From Amaurobius ferox (lineage: Eukaryota > Arthropoda > Arachnida > Araneae > Amaurobiidae), in the NCBI GenBank assembly GCA_951213105.1, contig OX578138.1, positions 65,199,040 through 65,263,039 of the forward strand: a stretch of DNA of 64,000 bases, written 5' to 3'. This document shows, piece by piece, positions 1 to 11,165 of the stretch. The translations under genes were made by a program, and so were the position numbers. How positions within the stretch are numbered: the first letter of the stretch is position 1; every line of letters starts with the position of its first letter. The notes below the pieces were generated by a model. That model did not search any database. It saw only the letters and a list, made by a program, of their open reading frames with translations, and was not told where the DNA came from.

Positions 1-59
1 GTGTTCTTTTATCTCGAATCGTACCCAAAATTAATCAGCACCAGGATTATCCAAAAGTG

Positions 60-128
60 GCTTACCTACCAAATTTTATGAAATTTGGTCCTTTAGTTTT
101 GTGTTAGAGTGGATATACACATTTCACA

Positions 129-164
<36 letters not shown>

Positions 165-296
165 ACGCTAAAAATAGTTTTTTCGTATTCTAGAGGTCCC
201 AAAACGTGTATATCCGTCCGTCGAAAGCTGGAGTCACGATTTTCGGCTTGATTCCAATACTTTCCTTATACATTACTATGTATTGCAGGGAAAGTA
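60..296 (+). repeat. HP hairpin-ended repeat, copy 1 (3' part)
   Basis: This is the 3' portion of a dispersed repeat seen about ten times in the window. It holds a (CA)n tract at 131-160, then a conserved segment around 185-245, and ends in an imperfect hairpin at 258-296 (TACTTTCCTTATA pairing with GGGAAAGTA across a short loop). No open frame is present. The same order of microsatellite, spacer and terminal hairpin recurs in the copies ending at 13621, 28527 and 38506. Confidence 0.7.
131..160. repeat. (CA)15 microsatellite
   Basis: Perfect CA dinucleotide run. It lies at the same internal position as CA-rich tracts in other HP copies, so it is part of that repeat and not an independent locus. 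Confidence 0.95.
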
Positions 297-339
297 CATA
301 AATGTGCAATATCTGGGGAAGTTATGCCAGCTCTCTGAA

Positions 340-660
340 ATCAGCACCATTATTTCTCTTATGACAAATTGCGTGTAATATGGTAGTTAATTTAATATAT
401 TGACTGCCTTGATTTCCTTTCATGATTCTTTTAAAAATCCTTCGAAATTTTGGGGGTCTTCCGAATGTTTGATCCCCTTAAAATCAATATGCTTCAAGTA
501 CTCATAGATTGTGGTAATCGTATGATACTTAATTCGAATCGTTCCATTTCTTGAGATGTCGCACATACAACACATCATACATACAGACATCTTCTAGAAA
601 CACTCATATGTTCAGGGAGGCTCAAAGCGTGCAAATCTATTTTGATTTTTTTCTTTCTAT
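340..660 (+). repeat. HP repeat, copy 2 (truncated)
   Basis: Matches the internal part of HP elements: a segment ending in a G-run, the phrase AAAATCAATA, a TAATCGTA-like phrase, the CGNTCCATT...GAGAT phrase, CA-rich spacing and a GGNTNNNAACGTG-like phrase. It begins about 40 bp after copy 1 ends, in the same orientation. The terminal hairpin is missing or decayed beyond recognition near 645-665. Confidence 0.55.
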
Positions 661-1136
661 CTAGCCTGTCCAACTTAGACTGTATCTAGACAGTTCCCTA
701 TATATTATACAATGAATATACCTAAATTGTAGATTTTCTTGTTCGTCATAAAACACGGGCACAATACAGAATGTTACTCTTATAACAGCAGATCTCAGAG
801 AGTTAGAGCCACTAAACGGAAAACGGAAAGGATTAAAGTACTAACTTTGCTGAAAATTTGGATTAACAGTGCAACGATTATCCATATTCAAATTGATTAC
901 CCAATTGCACTTTAATAAAAAAAGAGAAAGCAATTACAAAAAGACATACACACTGTGATCGATAAAATGTGTAAAACGCTAAAAACGTTTTGTTCTATCA
1001 AAGTGTGAAGGTCAGATTTTTCCCTTTACAGAAATTATGAACTGCAAGAAATAGTAAATAATGATAGAAGGGATATTTTTTTGTTTATTGTATTTTTTGC
1101 AGTTTTCCTTTTTTTTAAGTTTTATTTTTTTAGGCA
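661..1136. other. No recognisable feature
   Basis: AT-rich sequence with short homopolymer runs. I see no coding frame, tRNA, terminal repeat or tandem structure in it. Confidence 0.6.
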
Positions 1137-1640
1137 GTTTTATTTTTTACTTTCCTTGCAATGCATGGTAATGTATTGGGAAAGTATTGGAATTGTGCCG
1201 AAAATTGCAAGTCAAGTTTTAGATGGATCTGCACGTTTTGGCACCCCTAGAGCACGAAAAATCTATTTTTAGCGTGACGTCTGTATGTGTGTCTTCCTGT
1301 CTGTAAAGATATTGTATCCACTTTAACTGAAAAACTAATGGACCGAATTTTATAAAATTTGGTAGGTAAGTCCTTTGTGCGTGAACCTCTTGTTGATTAG
1401 ATTCTGGTATGATTTGGAAAAAAAAACCCTGCATTTTTATGCGAAATGGTCTGCAAAAATTTTCAAAAATAAAAGACTACGTATGCTCAAATATATCAAT
1501 TACATGCTTTTTTTTTATACATAATTTTTGACGACTAAAAGAACAAGACCAAACCCATTATTCTAGGAATTGTCGCTCCCGAGATATTTTAGTTTTTTTG
1601 CATTTTCGTTACGTCACCTTTGAAAAACTATGCAGTTATT
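1137..1640 (-). repeat. HP repeat, copy 3, inverted
   Basis: Reverse-strand HP copy. The hairpin terminus is at 1148-1185 (TTTCCTTGCAATGCA against TGTATTGGGAAAGTA). Reading on, the phrases matching 60-245 appear in reverse order, including the TGGACCGAATTTTATAAAATTTGGTAGGTAAG-type segment that also opens copy 1 on the other strand. Copies 1 and 3 are therefore inverted relative to each other within 1.4 kb. The 1440-1640 part is more diverged. Confidence 0.6.
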
Positions 1641-1859
1641 GAATGAAAAAGAAAATTGAATTAATAATTCAAATTCAGTGTAATTTAAAATAATTATGGC
1701 TGTTATTTTGTGTAATTAAACTCAATTTAATGAATTATTGAAGAAATAAAGGTAATATGAATATGAGTCGACAGGGAAGGTCATGTGCTGCCTACATCAG
1801 ATTTTTTTTGTTAAAATGAAGACTGTATATTATTTTATGATACTGCTACAAAGGAAGTT

Positions 1860-1950
1860 GCATATCAGCATATTTACCGGTTTCAACGACTTTTTGTTTC
1901 ATCACTGAGGAACATGCATATTCCAAGCCACTTAAATCACAGCCGGTGGA
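1860..1950. repeat. Penelope-like element 3' remnant
   Basis: The plus strand at 1903-1930 (CACTGAGGAACATGCATATT) resembles the segment at 31171-31200 inside the better preserved Penelope-like element. The minus strand carries TGATGA at 1904-1899, a short stem, and GAAACCGG at 1884-1877, resembling a hammerhead core with one core base changed. No coding sequence remains. Confidence 0.35.
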
Positions 1951-2077
1951 GGTTACGTCCCAGGACAGGAGACCTGAAATCAAAATGAGAAAAATGAATA
2001 TTAGAAATTTATGTAATTATATATATATGTTTATATGTTAAATGTGATTAAACCATGTCATTAGTGCTGTAACGTAA

Positions 2078-2392
2078 CAGCTTAAAAGATGTTGTTGTTG
2101 TTGAGACCCATACCGTCCGACCTACCAGAAAGGTGTAAGGTAACCCTTTGGACGGCCGGGAAGTGCCACCCAATTTAGACCGGAACCCAGTGGGGGAGGA
2201 TCCACAGGGACCATACCCTCATTCCCCTACCACCAACCTCTCGGAAGGACTTACGGACCCACATGTTTAACGTGAACGTACTCCGCGTGAACACGGCGGC
2301 AGTTTTGGGCAGTGGCTGGAATCGAACCCGGGCCTACCGAGTGCAACTCCAGCGCGCTAACCACTGGGCTATCGTGCCCTCAGCTTAAAAGA
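2078..2392. repeat. 12-bp target site duplication of SINE copy 1
   Basis: CAGCTTAAAAGA occurs at 2078-2089 and again, identical, at 2381-2392. The two copies exactly bracket the SINE. This length is typical of LINE-driven target-primed insertion. Confidence 0.93.
2090..2380 (-). mobile_element. tRNA-derived SINE, copy 1 (complete)
   Basis: Reads on the minus strand. The head (2380 back to about 2310) is tRNA-like, with an A-box-like TAGCCCAGTGGTTAGCGCG and a B box GGTTCGATTCC. The tRNA-unrelated body follows, and the 3' end is a short (AAC)n tail, seen here as GTTGTTGTTG at 2091-2100. It is transcribed by RNA polymerase III in known SINEs and mobilised by a partner LINE that is not in this window. 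Length is 291 bp, the same as copy 3, which suggests both are full length. The perfect target duplication implies a fairly recent insertion. Confidence 0.92.
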
Positions 2393-2718
2393 AGTTGTAG
2401 TAACTTTTTTTATAGAAGGTGGTAAGACGGGAGGATGCTTAGGAATCACTCATCTTCATAGAATCACTAGAACTATTGATGTGCTAGTGCTATCTTACGG
2501 TGCTTTGCCTCATTATGATGTCTAAAGATGCCCTCTAGTCTCCTGACACAAAAGCCACTTAGTTTGGTGAATAACCCCAAGGTAAAAGGACATAATTTGT
2601 TTCTGAAGGTGCCAAGAGTTTTTGTAGGGAAACATTTATACTTTTTTCTTATACTGAGCATGGTGAAGTAGCCAAATTCAACCCGGCGTATTAAATAATC
2701 TTACATAATGAAGGCAGA

Positions 2719-2743
2719 CCTCTCTCTCTCTCTCTCTCTCTCT
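2719..2743. repeat. (TC)n microsatellite
   Basis: About 11 TC units in a row, without flanking element structure. Confidence 0.9.
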
Positions 2744-2904
2744 GTGTTCAGTTTGTAGTGGGAAATCAAATTAGAATGAATAGTCATGAAATTTGGTACA
2801 CAGGTACTTCAGGATTTGAATAGGAGCACCTCGACGTCAAGTTTGTAAATTTTTATGAAAATTATTTTTAATTAAAGTTTTAGGAAAACATATTTAAAAT
2901 ATTT

Positions 2905-3372
2905 GTAAACGCTAGGATTTGCGATTTTTATGGGAGGGGAAAAAATGCCATAAGGATTCTTGATTTTCCGGAAAAGCATTAAGATTTGCGATTCTTTAAA
3001 AAAGGCTTGCTTAAATTCGCGTTTTATTATAAGAGACTGCTTAAATTCACGATTTTTTATTAAAGATCGCTGAAATTCTCGATTTTCACAAATGAACGCT
3101 AAGTGTAATTATTTTTAAAAACGACGCTAGAATGAGCGATTTTCATGAAAACACGTTAAAATTTGCGGTTTTTACAAAACAGCGTTGAAATTTATAATAT
3201 TTAAGTAAAAGTTTTAAAATTCGGTATAGTGATTGTACGAAAGAGAGTTACTCGAATTTAAATTCACAATTTTACGAAAGAACGTAAAAATTGTCAATTT
3301 TTACACAAAAGTGCTAAAATTTGAGATTTGCTTTTATATAAGAGAATGCTTAAATTTGCGATTTTTATGACA
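2905..3372. repeat. Degenerate short-unit satellite
   Basis: A phrase close to GCTNAAATTNGCGATTTTTA recurs roughly every 35-45 bp, about a dozen times, with substitutions and small indels. Clear instances are near 2911, 2985, 3010, 3045, 3070, 3127, 3160, 3315 and 3350. No frame is open across it. The unit is well diverged, so the array is old. Confidence 0.75.
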
Positions 3373-3720
3373 TAAAGCAAAAATTACCGAATCTTACATC
3401 TTATTCGGAAATAAAAAATCGCGATGTGAATAATACTGATATTCCATGAGTATTTTCCGATTTACAGGAGTCTAAGGTTAAATGAAATAAGGTTAAATAA
3501 AATAAGGGCGATTATAAAAGAAAAAAAATCTTTAAATCCAGGAGTATTTAAATATTTCCAGGAGGCGTACGAACCCTGTATAATACAGCATTCTAGATGT
3601 CGGTAATAACCGCGGTACTAATTAACTTAAAATCATAGTAACATTTTTCAAACGAATCATTTTGCTGATTTTTAAGCTGATAAACTCAGTTATTTTTAAA
3701 CATTCACAGTAAATATTTTT
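3373..3720. other. No recognisable feature
   Basis: AT-rich sequence without coding potential or repeat boundaries that I can see. Confidence 0.6.
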
Positions 3721-3724
3721 ATGG

Positions 3725-3990
3725 GTTTTCTAAATTTGGATGCTCAGGGCCAAGACTGGCATTATCGATGTCTTGAAAACTTCTATCAGCTGGTATGAGA
3801 TTCGATTCCAGCTCACTTCTCCACTTGCTTCTTTCTTTGTCAAAGAATTGTTTTCGTCGGTAAAATCAAAAGTTAATAAATTCGCTCGTTTATCCTTTTG
3901 AATTTTTCCCAGTACCCCTAACGGTACGCGTACCCCCACTTTGGGAAAGATTGATCCAAAGCAACTTTGGCCAGATCGATAATAGCAGTG
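3725..3990 (-). repeat. Probable hAT-type element remnant
   Basis: On the minus strand, TTTCCCAAAGTGGGGGTACG followed by CGTACCNNTAGGGGTAC (around 3955-3915) resembles the terminal region of hAT elements related to domesticated SCAND3/ZBED genes, where 'CCCAAA..GGGTACGCGTACC' is a recurrent motif. This is recalled family knowledge and not an alignment. A 69-codon open stretch crosses it, but it looks like translated terminal DNA and not a transposase core. No opposite end was found. Confidence 0.35.
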
Positions 3991-4192
3991 TTCACCACCG
4001 ATGTTATTTCAACAAGAAAGATAGTTTTCTTCGCCCTGTCATAGTATTTTACCAAGCAAGAGAGAACCTGTGGCAATAAAAGGGGAGCGGGACGTCTTGG
4101 AATTTTATACGGTTGTGGGGAAGGGAGAGACCCTAAATAGTTGTACCTATAGGAAGGGAAGGTGTTTAAACTGATGTATTGGAACGATAAAG

Positions 4193-4206
4193 GAGGGGGG
4201 GGGGGG
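4193..4206. repeat. G homopolymer run
   Basis: Fourteen-base G-rich run in otherwise AT-rich DNA, a possible assembly weak point. Confidence 0.85.
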
Positions 4207-4239
4207 TGTAAAGGAAAGAAGAAATGGAACAGCAAGGAG

Positions 4240-6055
4240 AGATGTTTGCCGTCTTGTAATCAACCTAAGATGTTGGGTTGTTGGGTAATATTTGGCAAGA
4301 AATCGCTTTTTGGTCTGAAAATGAATTAAAAATTATTTAAGGTGGTAGAAAATTCTTGATGCTTTTAAGGGAATATTAGAGTTTTTAGCCTTCAGAAATT
4401 CTATTTTTCAAATTTAATTATAAAAATATTTTACATTTTCAGAACTAATTTAAAGCAAAGTACATCAAAATCAGACGCAAATGAGGAATACGGAGATACA
4501 AAATGCATTTGTATACATTGCAATTTTACTCCGTTTGGTGTTCCTTTAATCCTTTTTTTCCTGAAAAAGTTTTAAAGAAAAATTTAAAATCGAGAAAAAA
4601 AAAAAAACGCTTAAAAGATTTAACCTTTAAATCTGTTTAAATTTAGGATATAACCTTCTCTGTTTTAAATTTTCATGTCTGGCCGCATGATTACAGAAAA
4701 AATTATTATCTTATATTTGCTTAAAAATTAATATATACGTTGAACAAAAACGTATGAATGCTGCACTAAATCTAAAATTTTTAATTTTTGAAAAATAAAT
4801 TTACAATATAAAATATGTTTCACTGATTTGAAAAAGAAAATATGAAAATTAGCAGTCATAATTCTTCAACATTACTTTTTTGTAAACTGTTTTAAGTTTA
4901 GTGCATAGAAGCATTAAATATCTTGATTTTAATGAGAAAAAAAAAGTATTTCTGGTGAATTTAGTTGAAAAATAATCTCATGGGAATTTTCTATTTCTTT
5001 TTTGAGCTATGACTTATCATCAAAATCATGCGATTAAACACCAGTCAATATATGCATTAACAAAACAATAATATTTTCATATTAACAACATGCAAATGTT
5101 GAAATATGAAAAAATTCTGTGTAAAAATATGAACCTTTTCATTTATTCAAAATCATATCAAAATATATGTAATCTTTTACCTCGAAAACTACTATCTCCC
5201 CTTAAATGATTTAATAAATTTGGAATCATGCTCTTATAACAGCATATAGCATCGATGGACCTGTTTTTTCATTCTTATACGCCAAATAGCAGTTATTAAA
5301 GTGGCAACCAGAAATGTTTATATAATTACCTTCTTATTTATTAACCTTCAGATTTTCGAAATTATGGCATATATATATATATAAACAATATTAAAATCGA
5401 AAATCAATTGGTAGAATAGAAGAAGTAACTCACAATACACTATCTTATACATATATATATATACACATATACAACTGCTGAAAACTGCTTAGTCAGTAAC
5501 AAAAAATTCACTGTAACCTGTTCTGAGATGATTGGTAATACACATGCTTTTCCAGAAGCACCACAGTACTAGGGGTAGATATATTTTCATTTTATTTTCA
5601 TTATATTCTTTTGATATTACTTTATAATACTTTGCATCCTCATTTCAATAATTAGCCACAAGCTGGTGTAACAGAATATTTTATATTCATGTTTGATTTT
5701 TTTGTGTTTTTGATCCACTTTGTCTTTTCTTCTACGTCGGGCCATTTACATTATTTCTGTAATACATTTTACAGTTATGTAAACAGAAACGTAGAATCAG
5801 CATTAATGAAACATGTATGGCCCTTGATAACGTACATGGTTTCAGAAATGCTTTTCATATTCATTTTATTCCTTTTATATTCACTAGATTCCATTTATTC
5901 AATTTCCAAACTTCTTGCATAGCTCATCGTGCTACACTAGGCTTCTGATTTGCAAAAACATTCAGTTTACAAGCAATTTTCATTGGTATTTCTCGGGTAT
6001 ATATTACAAGTAATCATAAAAATCTTCAATTATATACACATATATATATTTTCTG
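4240..6055. other. AT-rich stretch, no gene
   Basis: Contains short (AT)n runs near 5371-5382 and 5452-5462 and poly(A) stretches. The short open frames are not supported by composition or motif. Confidence 0.6.
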
Positions 6056-6057
6056 TT

Positions 6058-6140
6058 TGAAGTGCATAAACCGGTATTCTGTGTTGATGGGTGAAGAAGC
6101 TCGAAACTGGTCCATCGATGTTGGTTGTTGCAGTGGTTGT
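6058..6140 (+). repeat. Penelope-like remnant with hammerhead-like core
   Basis: Contains GTTGATGGGTGAAGAAGCTC then GAAACTGGTCC (6083-6113). The order TGATG, short stem, GAAAC, GG resembles the hammerhead motif known from Penelope-like elements. Core bases deviate from CUGANGA. No protein remnant nearby. Confidence 0.35.
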
Positions 6141-7560
6141 TGCATGATTACAAATTATTGTAAACACTATCGGTTGAATTACTATTATTTGGTAATATTT
6201 AGCAAGCCGTAATCAGAGGTGATTTTCCGATAAGTGGAGTGAGCGGTCCAGTATACACTGACTGATGAAATTATGCAATAACTAAATACTATACAGTAAC
6301 TTCAGACCGGTCTCCAAATGTTTCGATACTTTATTCGATTTGGAATTAGTACAAATTTAATCTTTTTCTTGTATTTCTGGAAATAATAAAATGGAAAAAT
6401 TTATAAATAGTTAGAAAACAAATTCGATTTATATGGCTCCTAGAAAGTGTTAACGGGTGGGGCCCCCGACTTACGGAAAATGGGGGCCAGGGTCCTACTG
6501 GCTTTGAGGGCCCCCTACCAAACGTTTTAAAATTTATGTGTACCGTAACAGTAAATAAATGTTTAAAGTAAATAGAAAATGTTATGAAGCGGCATTTTAG
6601 ATATAGATAATTACAGCAATACGAGTATAAATTTAACTTAAATTCATAGTAAAATATTGTAACCAAAAAGAATAATTCTGCTGAGATTTTCTTGCATATC
6701 GTTAATAATCGTGTTGTTTTAAAAATATTTTACATTTTCTGAACGTTATAGTAAAATTTGGGGTCCCCTTAAACATAGGGGCTCAGGGCTATAGCCCCCC
6801 CCCGGTGTAAATTAGTCCATGTTAAAAAAAAATATTGAAAATTGGAGATGGTCTTCTGTGTCAGGATGCTGCTATCAAAAGCAGCGATGAATTAAGGTTT
6901 TAGTGACCCACGGCTGTAGCGTTAGGAGCCTCACGTGGAGACTATCTGGTAACAGTTGGCTTCAGTCTAGGTGGATTTCTTTCACATTGCCGGCACGGGC
7001 CTTGAGCTTCATATACTGCGTATCTCGCGCGATAAGAGTAAAACTATAGACTATATATTTTTTCCTTTTAAATTTACTTTAAATGTTTAACTTATTTTAA
7101 TGAACAATTTTATTTATTTGATTTGTGTAAATTAAAATGCCCGACTAAAACCCAACTATAATCACAAAGCGCATATGAAAGGATGCGACATCAATGTGAT
7201 GTCCTCGGAACTTAATTATGTATCAGGATGATACCAAATATGATGATTTCATGGAGCCCCAAAGAAGAGATTTGTTTAGGGCACTCGAACATGTAAATCT
7301 ATCCATGGTCGTAATCACAAAGCGTTTTTTGATGAGAAATATCTATTTTACTTTATGTGAAAACTTTTGCACATTTTACTCAAAAATGTTTTACTTTGTC
7401 AACTTTTATACATTCACCTGTGAAATTTTATTAAATCATTTTACATACTTTCCGTTAGAAACTTTTAGCTTGCTAAATTTTATCCTTTTTTGCTTTAAGA
7501 TATTTTACCGAGCCAACCTTTACTTTTTTTTCTGCTGAGAAATAAATGATTTAGGGAATT
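6141..7560. other. Unassigned, with two G/C-rich hAT-like scraps
   Basis: Two patches stand out: 6450-6530 (runs of GGGGCCC/GGGGGCC) and 6760-6810 (GGGGCTCAGGGCTATAGCCCC). The second resembles the CAGGG...TAGCC type of hAT end seen intact at 60279-61198. I could not find paired ends or a target duplication. The 106-codon frame at 7218-7538 is very F/Y-rich, as expected from AT-rich noise. Confidence 0.35.
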
Positions 7561-7564
7561 TCGA

Positions 7565-7660
7565 CAAACGATGTTCAGACACCGTCGTTTACCAGACAAA
7601 CGATGTTCAGACACCGTCGTTTACCAGACAAATGATGTTCAGACACCGTCGTTTACCAGA
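7565..7660. repeat. 32-bp tandem repeat, 3 units
   Basis: Units at 7565-7596, 7597-7628 and 7629-7660. Units 1 and 2 are identical; unit 3 has one change (C to T). Each unit holds an inverted pair, AAACGA and TCGTTT, so each could form a small hairpin. Confidence 0.95.
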
Positions 7661-8001
7661 CACGGCTAGTTACCTGATACGGATATCAGATACTAGTACT
7701 AGTGTTTTTCGAAGATACTATTAGTGTTTTCAAAACTAGTTTCTTTATTAGAATCGGTTTCTTTAGAATATGATATTCAGGAAGAAAAATTTAGGATTTA
7801 TCTTGAGTTAATATTTGTTTTGGAGAAAATAAAAATGTTTTGCTAGAATGCGCAAGAATTCCGTTTCGTTCCTAGGCATATGAAATTTTGAGTCAAATTT
7901 ATAACATGAAAGTTGAAATCCATTAAAAATAAATTAATCCGAAAATTCATTATTTTCGGATTAATTAGTTTTTAAGCGTGTGGCAATGATTTGTCTATGT
8001 A

Positions 8002-8413
8002 CAGTGAACTTTCGATATCCGCACGTTCCGGACTTCAGCGGTGACGGATTACTAAATTTGTCGGATTATCGGGTGTCAAACTAAAAAATGGTAAAAAATG
8101 GAAAAATAATTTAAAATAAAATAGTGAACATTAAATTTGACATTTATTTGCTTAAAACGTTACACAGACTGGGTTACACTTTGCAGTTTGTGGAAATTTT
8201 TAATTAATTTAAAAATTATAAGGTAAGCTTTAATGAATGGAAATTTGCATTTAAGATCCTTTTGTCTATTACAATAAATGTATTTCAGTACAGCCAAACG
8301 AATCAGAATATCGGTCGACAATATATCCGAACGGATGAGAATGCTGATCGAGAAGCGTACCAGGCTATCGGGTGTGCCGAACCATTGGATGCCGGATTAA
8401 TGGAAGTTTACTG
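8002..8413. mobile_element. Tigger/pogo-like MITE
   Basis: 412 bp, flanked by TA at 8000-8001 and 8414-8415, the target duplication of the Tc1/mariner/pogo superfamily. The left end begins CAGTGAACTTTCGATATCCG and the inverted right end reads CAGTAAACTTCCATTAATCC, both close to the CAGTnnAACCTC...ATCCG pattern of Tigger elements. The interior is AT-rich, has no transposase remnant, and contains TCGGATTATCGGG-like subterminal phrases on both sides. It would depend on a pogo-like transposase supplied in trans. Confidence 0.8.
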
Positions 8414-8415
8414 TA

Positions 8416-9480
8416 TTTCTATTTGCTTAAACTTAAAATAAATGTATTTAGTTATGCGACAACAGCTTTAATATAGAAATGAGGATTTACGGAGAGAAAA
8501 TTAAGTCATTGATAATGGGTTATGATTTCTGGTTTGTATGTGGAAACTTCCATTTCTTACACAAAAGGCTCCAATTTTATTCATTCTCATTTTTAAGTTA
8601 TTCTTAATGTTTTGTTTTAGGGCGGAAACAAATCGCCAATATCCAGACGGACAGTTGACGCTTTTAATCATGGAGCTAATGAGACTATTGTCTTTCTTTC
8701 TACATTTGAAATAGACCCTTAATTCTGTTCCTATAAATATTTTGTATTCAAAAAAATATTTTGTAAATAATCTATTATTTTCTTTTTAACTTTTTCAAAA
8801 ATATATTTTTCTTAATTTCACATTTAATTAGTTTTCAACACATATCATTTTACTTTGTATATATAAAAGAAAGACATTTCATTTATTACCGATAGAAATA
8901 TACTAAATGCGAAGCTAACGATATGCACTATAATAACCTAGCTATGCAGACGAAAGTCCCCTTTAAGAACGTCGCCAAATTTTGGCAACCCCACACCCCC
9001 AAGGAAAATGCTGATCTTAGAGAAGCCCATCACGTTCCGAAACATGCTCTCCATCCTCCGTCAGTAAAACTTATTCCCGCCCTCTAAAATTAGGCCCGTC
9101 CAGACAGGTCTCTGGTGCAAATGGCCTCTGTTGCCATGGTTACAGGACATGGCCCATCTCATGGGACGGGGGTATATGTGCTTGCAGTAGAAAATTGAGA
9201 GGGGCGCTAGGATACTAAAGATAGACGTAAAGGTACATAAATGATGCGCCGCATGGAATGTGAAATGTCATACAGGAGAAATGAAGCAGATATACGAGAA
9301 CAGACGTTAAAATGCGTTTTTGAGAAAGTACGAGGGTATGAGGACAACGATTTCTTTTAGCTGGGAGCTAAGATAAAAAATCCCATGATTATAACTAAAC
9401 GCAAACATTTTGAGCTTGCATGCTACTGTTCGGTTTCACATTAGGTAAATATAAGTTGCAATGATGGCAACACGAGTCGC
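8416..9480. other. No gene; one X-box-like motif
   Basis: A less AT-rich patch at 8930-9330 contains GTTGCCATGGTTAC at 9130-9143, an imperfect palindrome like an RFX-factor X-box. No exon can be defended beside it. Confidence 0.45.
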
Positions 9481-9499
9481 TAAAATATGGAATTAGCAA

Positions 9500-9965
9500 T
9501 ATATGGTGATTAAAGTACGCGCATAGTGATCAAAATAAGTGATAAGGTAAAGAAAATAAGTATATAGTAGTTAAAATGATTTTACAGTAGGTGAAAAAGT
9601 GTGTATATCATGACTGAAACGAGTGTATAGTGATTGAAATTAATGTATAGTGATTAGAACGAGTGTATCGTGATTAAAACAAGTGTATGATAAATTAAAC
9701 GAGTGTATAGTAAATAGAACATTGTATAGTTTATAAAACAAATGTATAGTGAATGACAAGAGTGTATAGTAAATAAAACGGCGTATAGTTTATAAGACAA
9801 GTGCATAGTGGCGATATATATAGCAATATAAAATAATTGAAACAATTGTATAGTGATTGAAACAATTTTATAGTGATCAAATGAGTGTATAGAGATTTAA
9901 ACAAGTGTGGAGATGTTAATATCAGTGTATAGAGATTACAATGAGTGTATACTGATTAAAGCGAA
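9500..9965. repeat. About 20-bp degenerate satellite
   Basis: A unit close to GAGTGTATAGTGATTAAAAC repeats about twenty times with drift in sequence and spacing. The middle units (9600-9800) are the most regular. It creates stop-rich frames in every register and short spurious frames on the minus strand. Confidence 0.85.
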
Positions 9966-10960
9966 CATAAAGAGAGAAAATTAATAAGAGTGGTATAAAT
10001 GGCAATGCCAATGATGATGGGGTAATAAGTTTGGTTAGATGAAGTAATAAGATAATTTTTTTTTTGTAGTACAAAATTTAAAGTGAAAAATGTCACTAGG
10101 TCACCATTCTTATTCTCTTTTTATTCTCCAATAGGTATTATTAGGTTATCTGTTCAAGAAAAAATATTTATTTCTTATTAAAGGTTAAAAAACCTTTATT
10201 ACTTTTATTATTTTATCGTATTCTAGCAAATGTTTGTATTCGTATTCTAACAATATTTAACAAGTATTTTCAAATTGAACCTTAACTCTAGAACGTGAGA
10301 AGTTATTATCCTTGGTATAATTTTTCACGTTAAAAATTAAAAGTTGATTGGTACGAAACATAAAATTGCGATCCATAAAAAGTGAAAGTGAACTGGCTTT
10401 GTACATTTGGAGAAATTTATTCTACAAAAACGTTAGCTTCGTAACTAAATATTTTAAAACATTAACTTGATATACGATTGCCTCTAATGCTTTGAGAAAT
10501 AAATATTTTATTGCTTCGTAATTACATGTATGAACATAAGCAATATATTAAAATAGTTAAATAGAAAAGAAGTAAAATGAAGACAGACAAATTAAATTAC
10601 TTTAATGTCTTAGAGTTATTGAACTGTAATATAGAAATTTTTTTCATAATGTAGAGAAATTTCTTCTTTAATATATGTATATAAGAAAAAATTTTGACCA
10701 TTTTTTGGCAGCCAATTTAAAGGTTATTAAAAAGTAATATGATTTACAGAGGTTTGAGTAATTGAGTCAGAAGTCCTAAATATTTGGGATTGTAATAAAA
10801 TGACAAGGCCCCAAAATGGTATCTTTAAATTTAATATTTTCTAGAAAAGCAAATTCATCAGTATTTTTTCATTTTATATTTTGCTCTAAAATTAAATATA
10901 TATTAAAATATTATCTTGAACCTATAAAGAGAAAATATTAGTCAAAGTAATTGATATTAC
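9966..10960. other. No recognisable feature
   Basis: AT-rich with no tandem or inverted structure that I could confirm. Confidence 0.6.
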
Positions 10961-10979
10961 TTCTAAAATGTGTTTGAAT

Positions 10980-11165
10980 TTTTTTACCAAACGCAAAATT
11001 ATACTTTCTATAGAAATGGTATTATGCAGACAATTATTTTCAGAAAGTTCATTTTAAGAATATTATATCATATTGCTTAGTAAAGACATTAAATCAAATG
11101 GGTTTATACGGCAGAGGGTTTTTATTTAATTTATGCGATTAAAATAATAAAGAATTTTGGTTGCA
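10980..11165 (+). repeat. Dispersed repeat D, copy 1
   Basis: Aligns by eye with 31850-32025: both contain AGAAAT(A/G)GTATTATG(C/T)AGAC, then TTNAAGAA(A/T)ATTATATNA, TGCTTAGTA, AATCAAATG and GTTTATANGGCAGA. Degraded relatives of the GGCAGACGATT phrase occur near 55410 and, inverted, near 57515. Identity of the element is unknown. Confidence 0.6.

Noticed and set aside
3730..4235. Minus-strand frames as a host gene
   Set aside because: They cross a hAT-like terminal motif and a G homopolymer run; proline-rich peptides there are translated simple sequence.
7218..7538. 106-codon plus-strand protein
   Set aside because: Extremely F/Y/L-rich, as expected from AT-rich DNA; no conserved motif.
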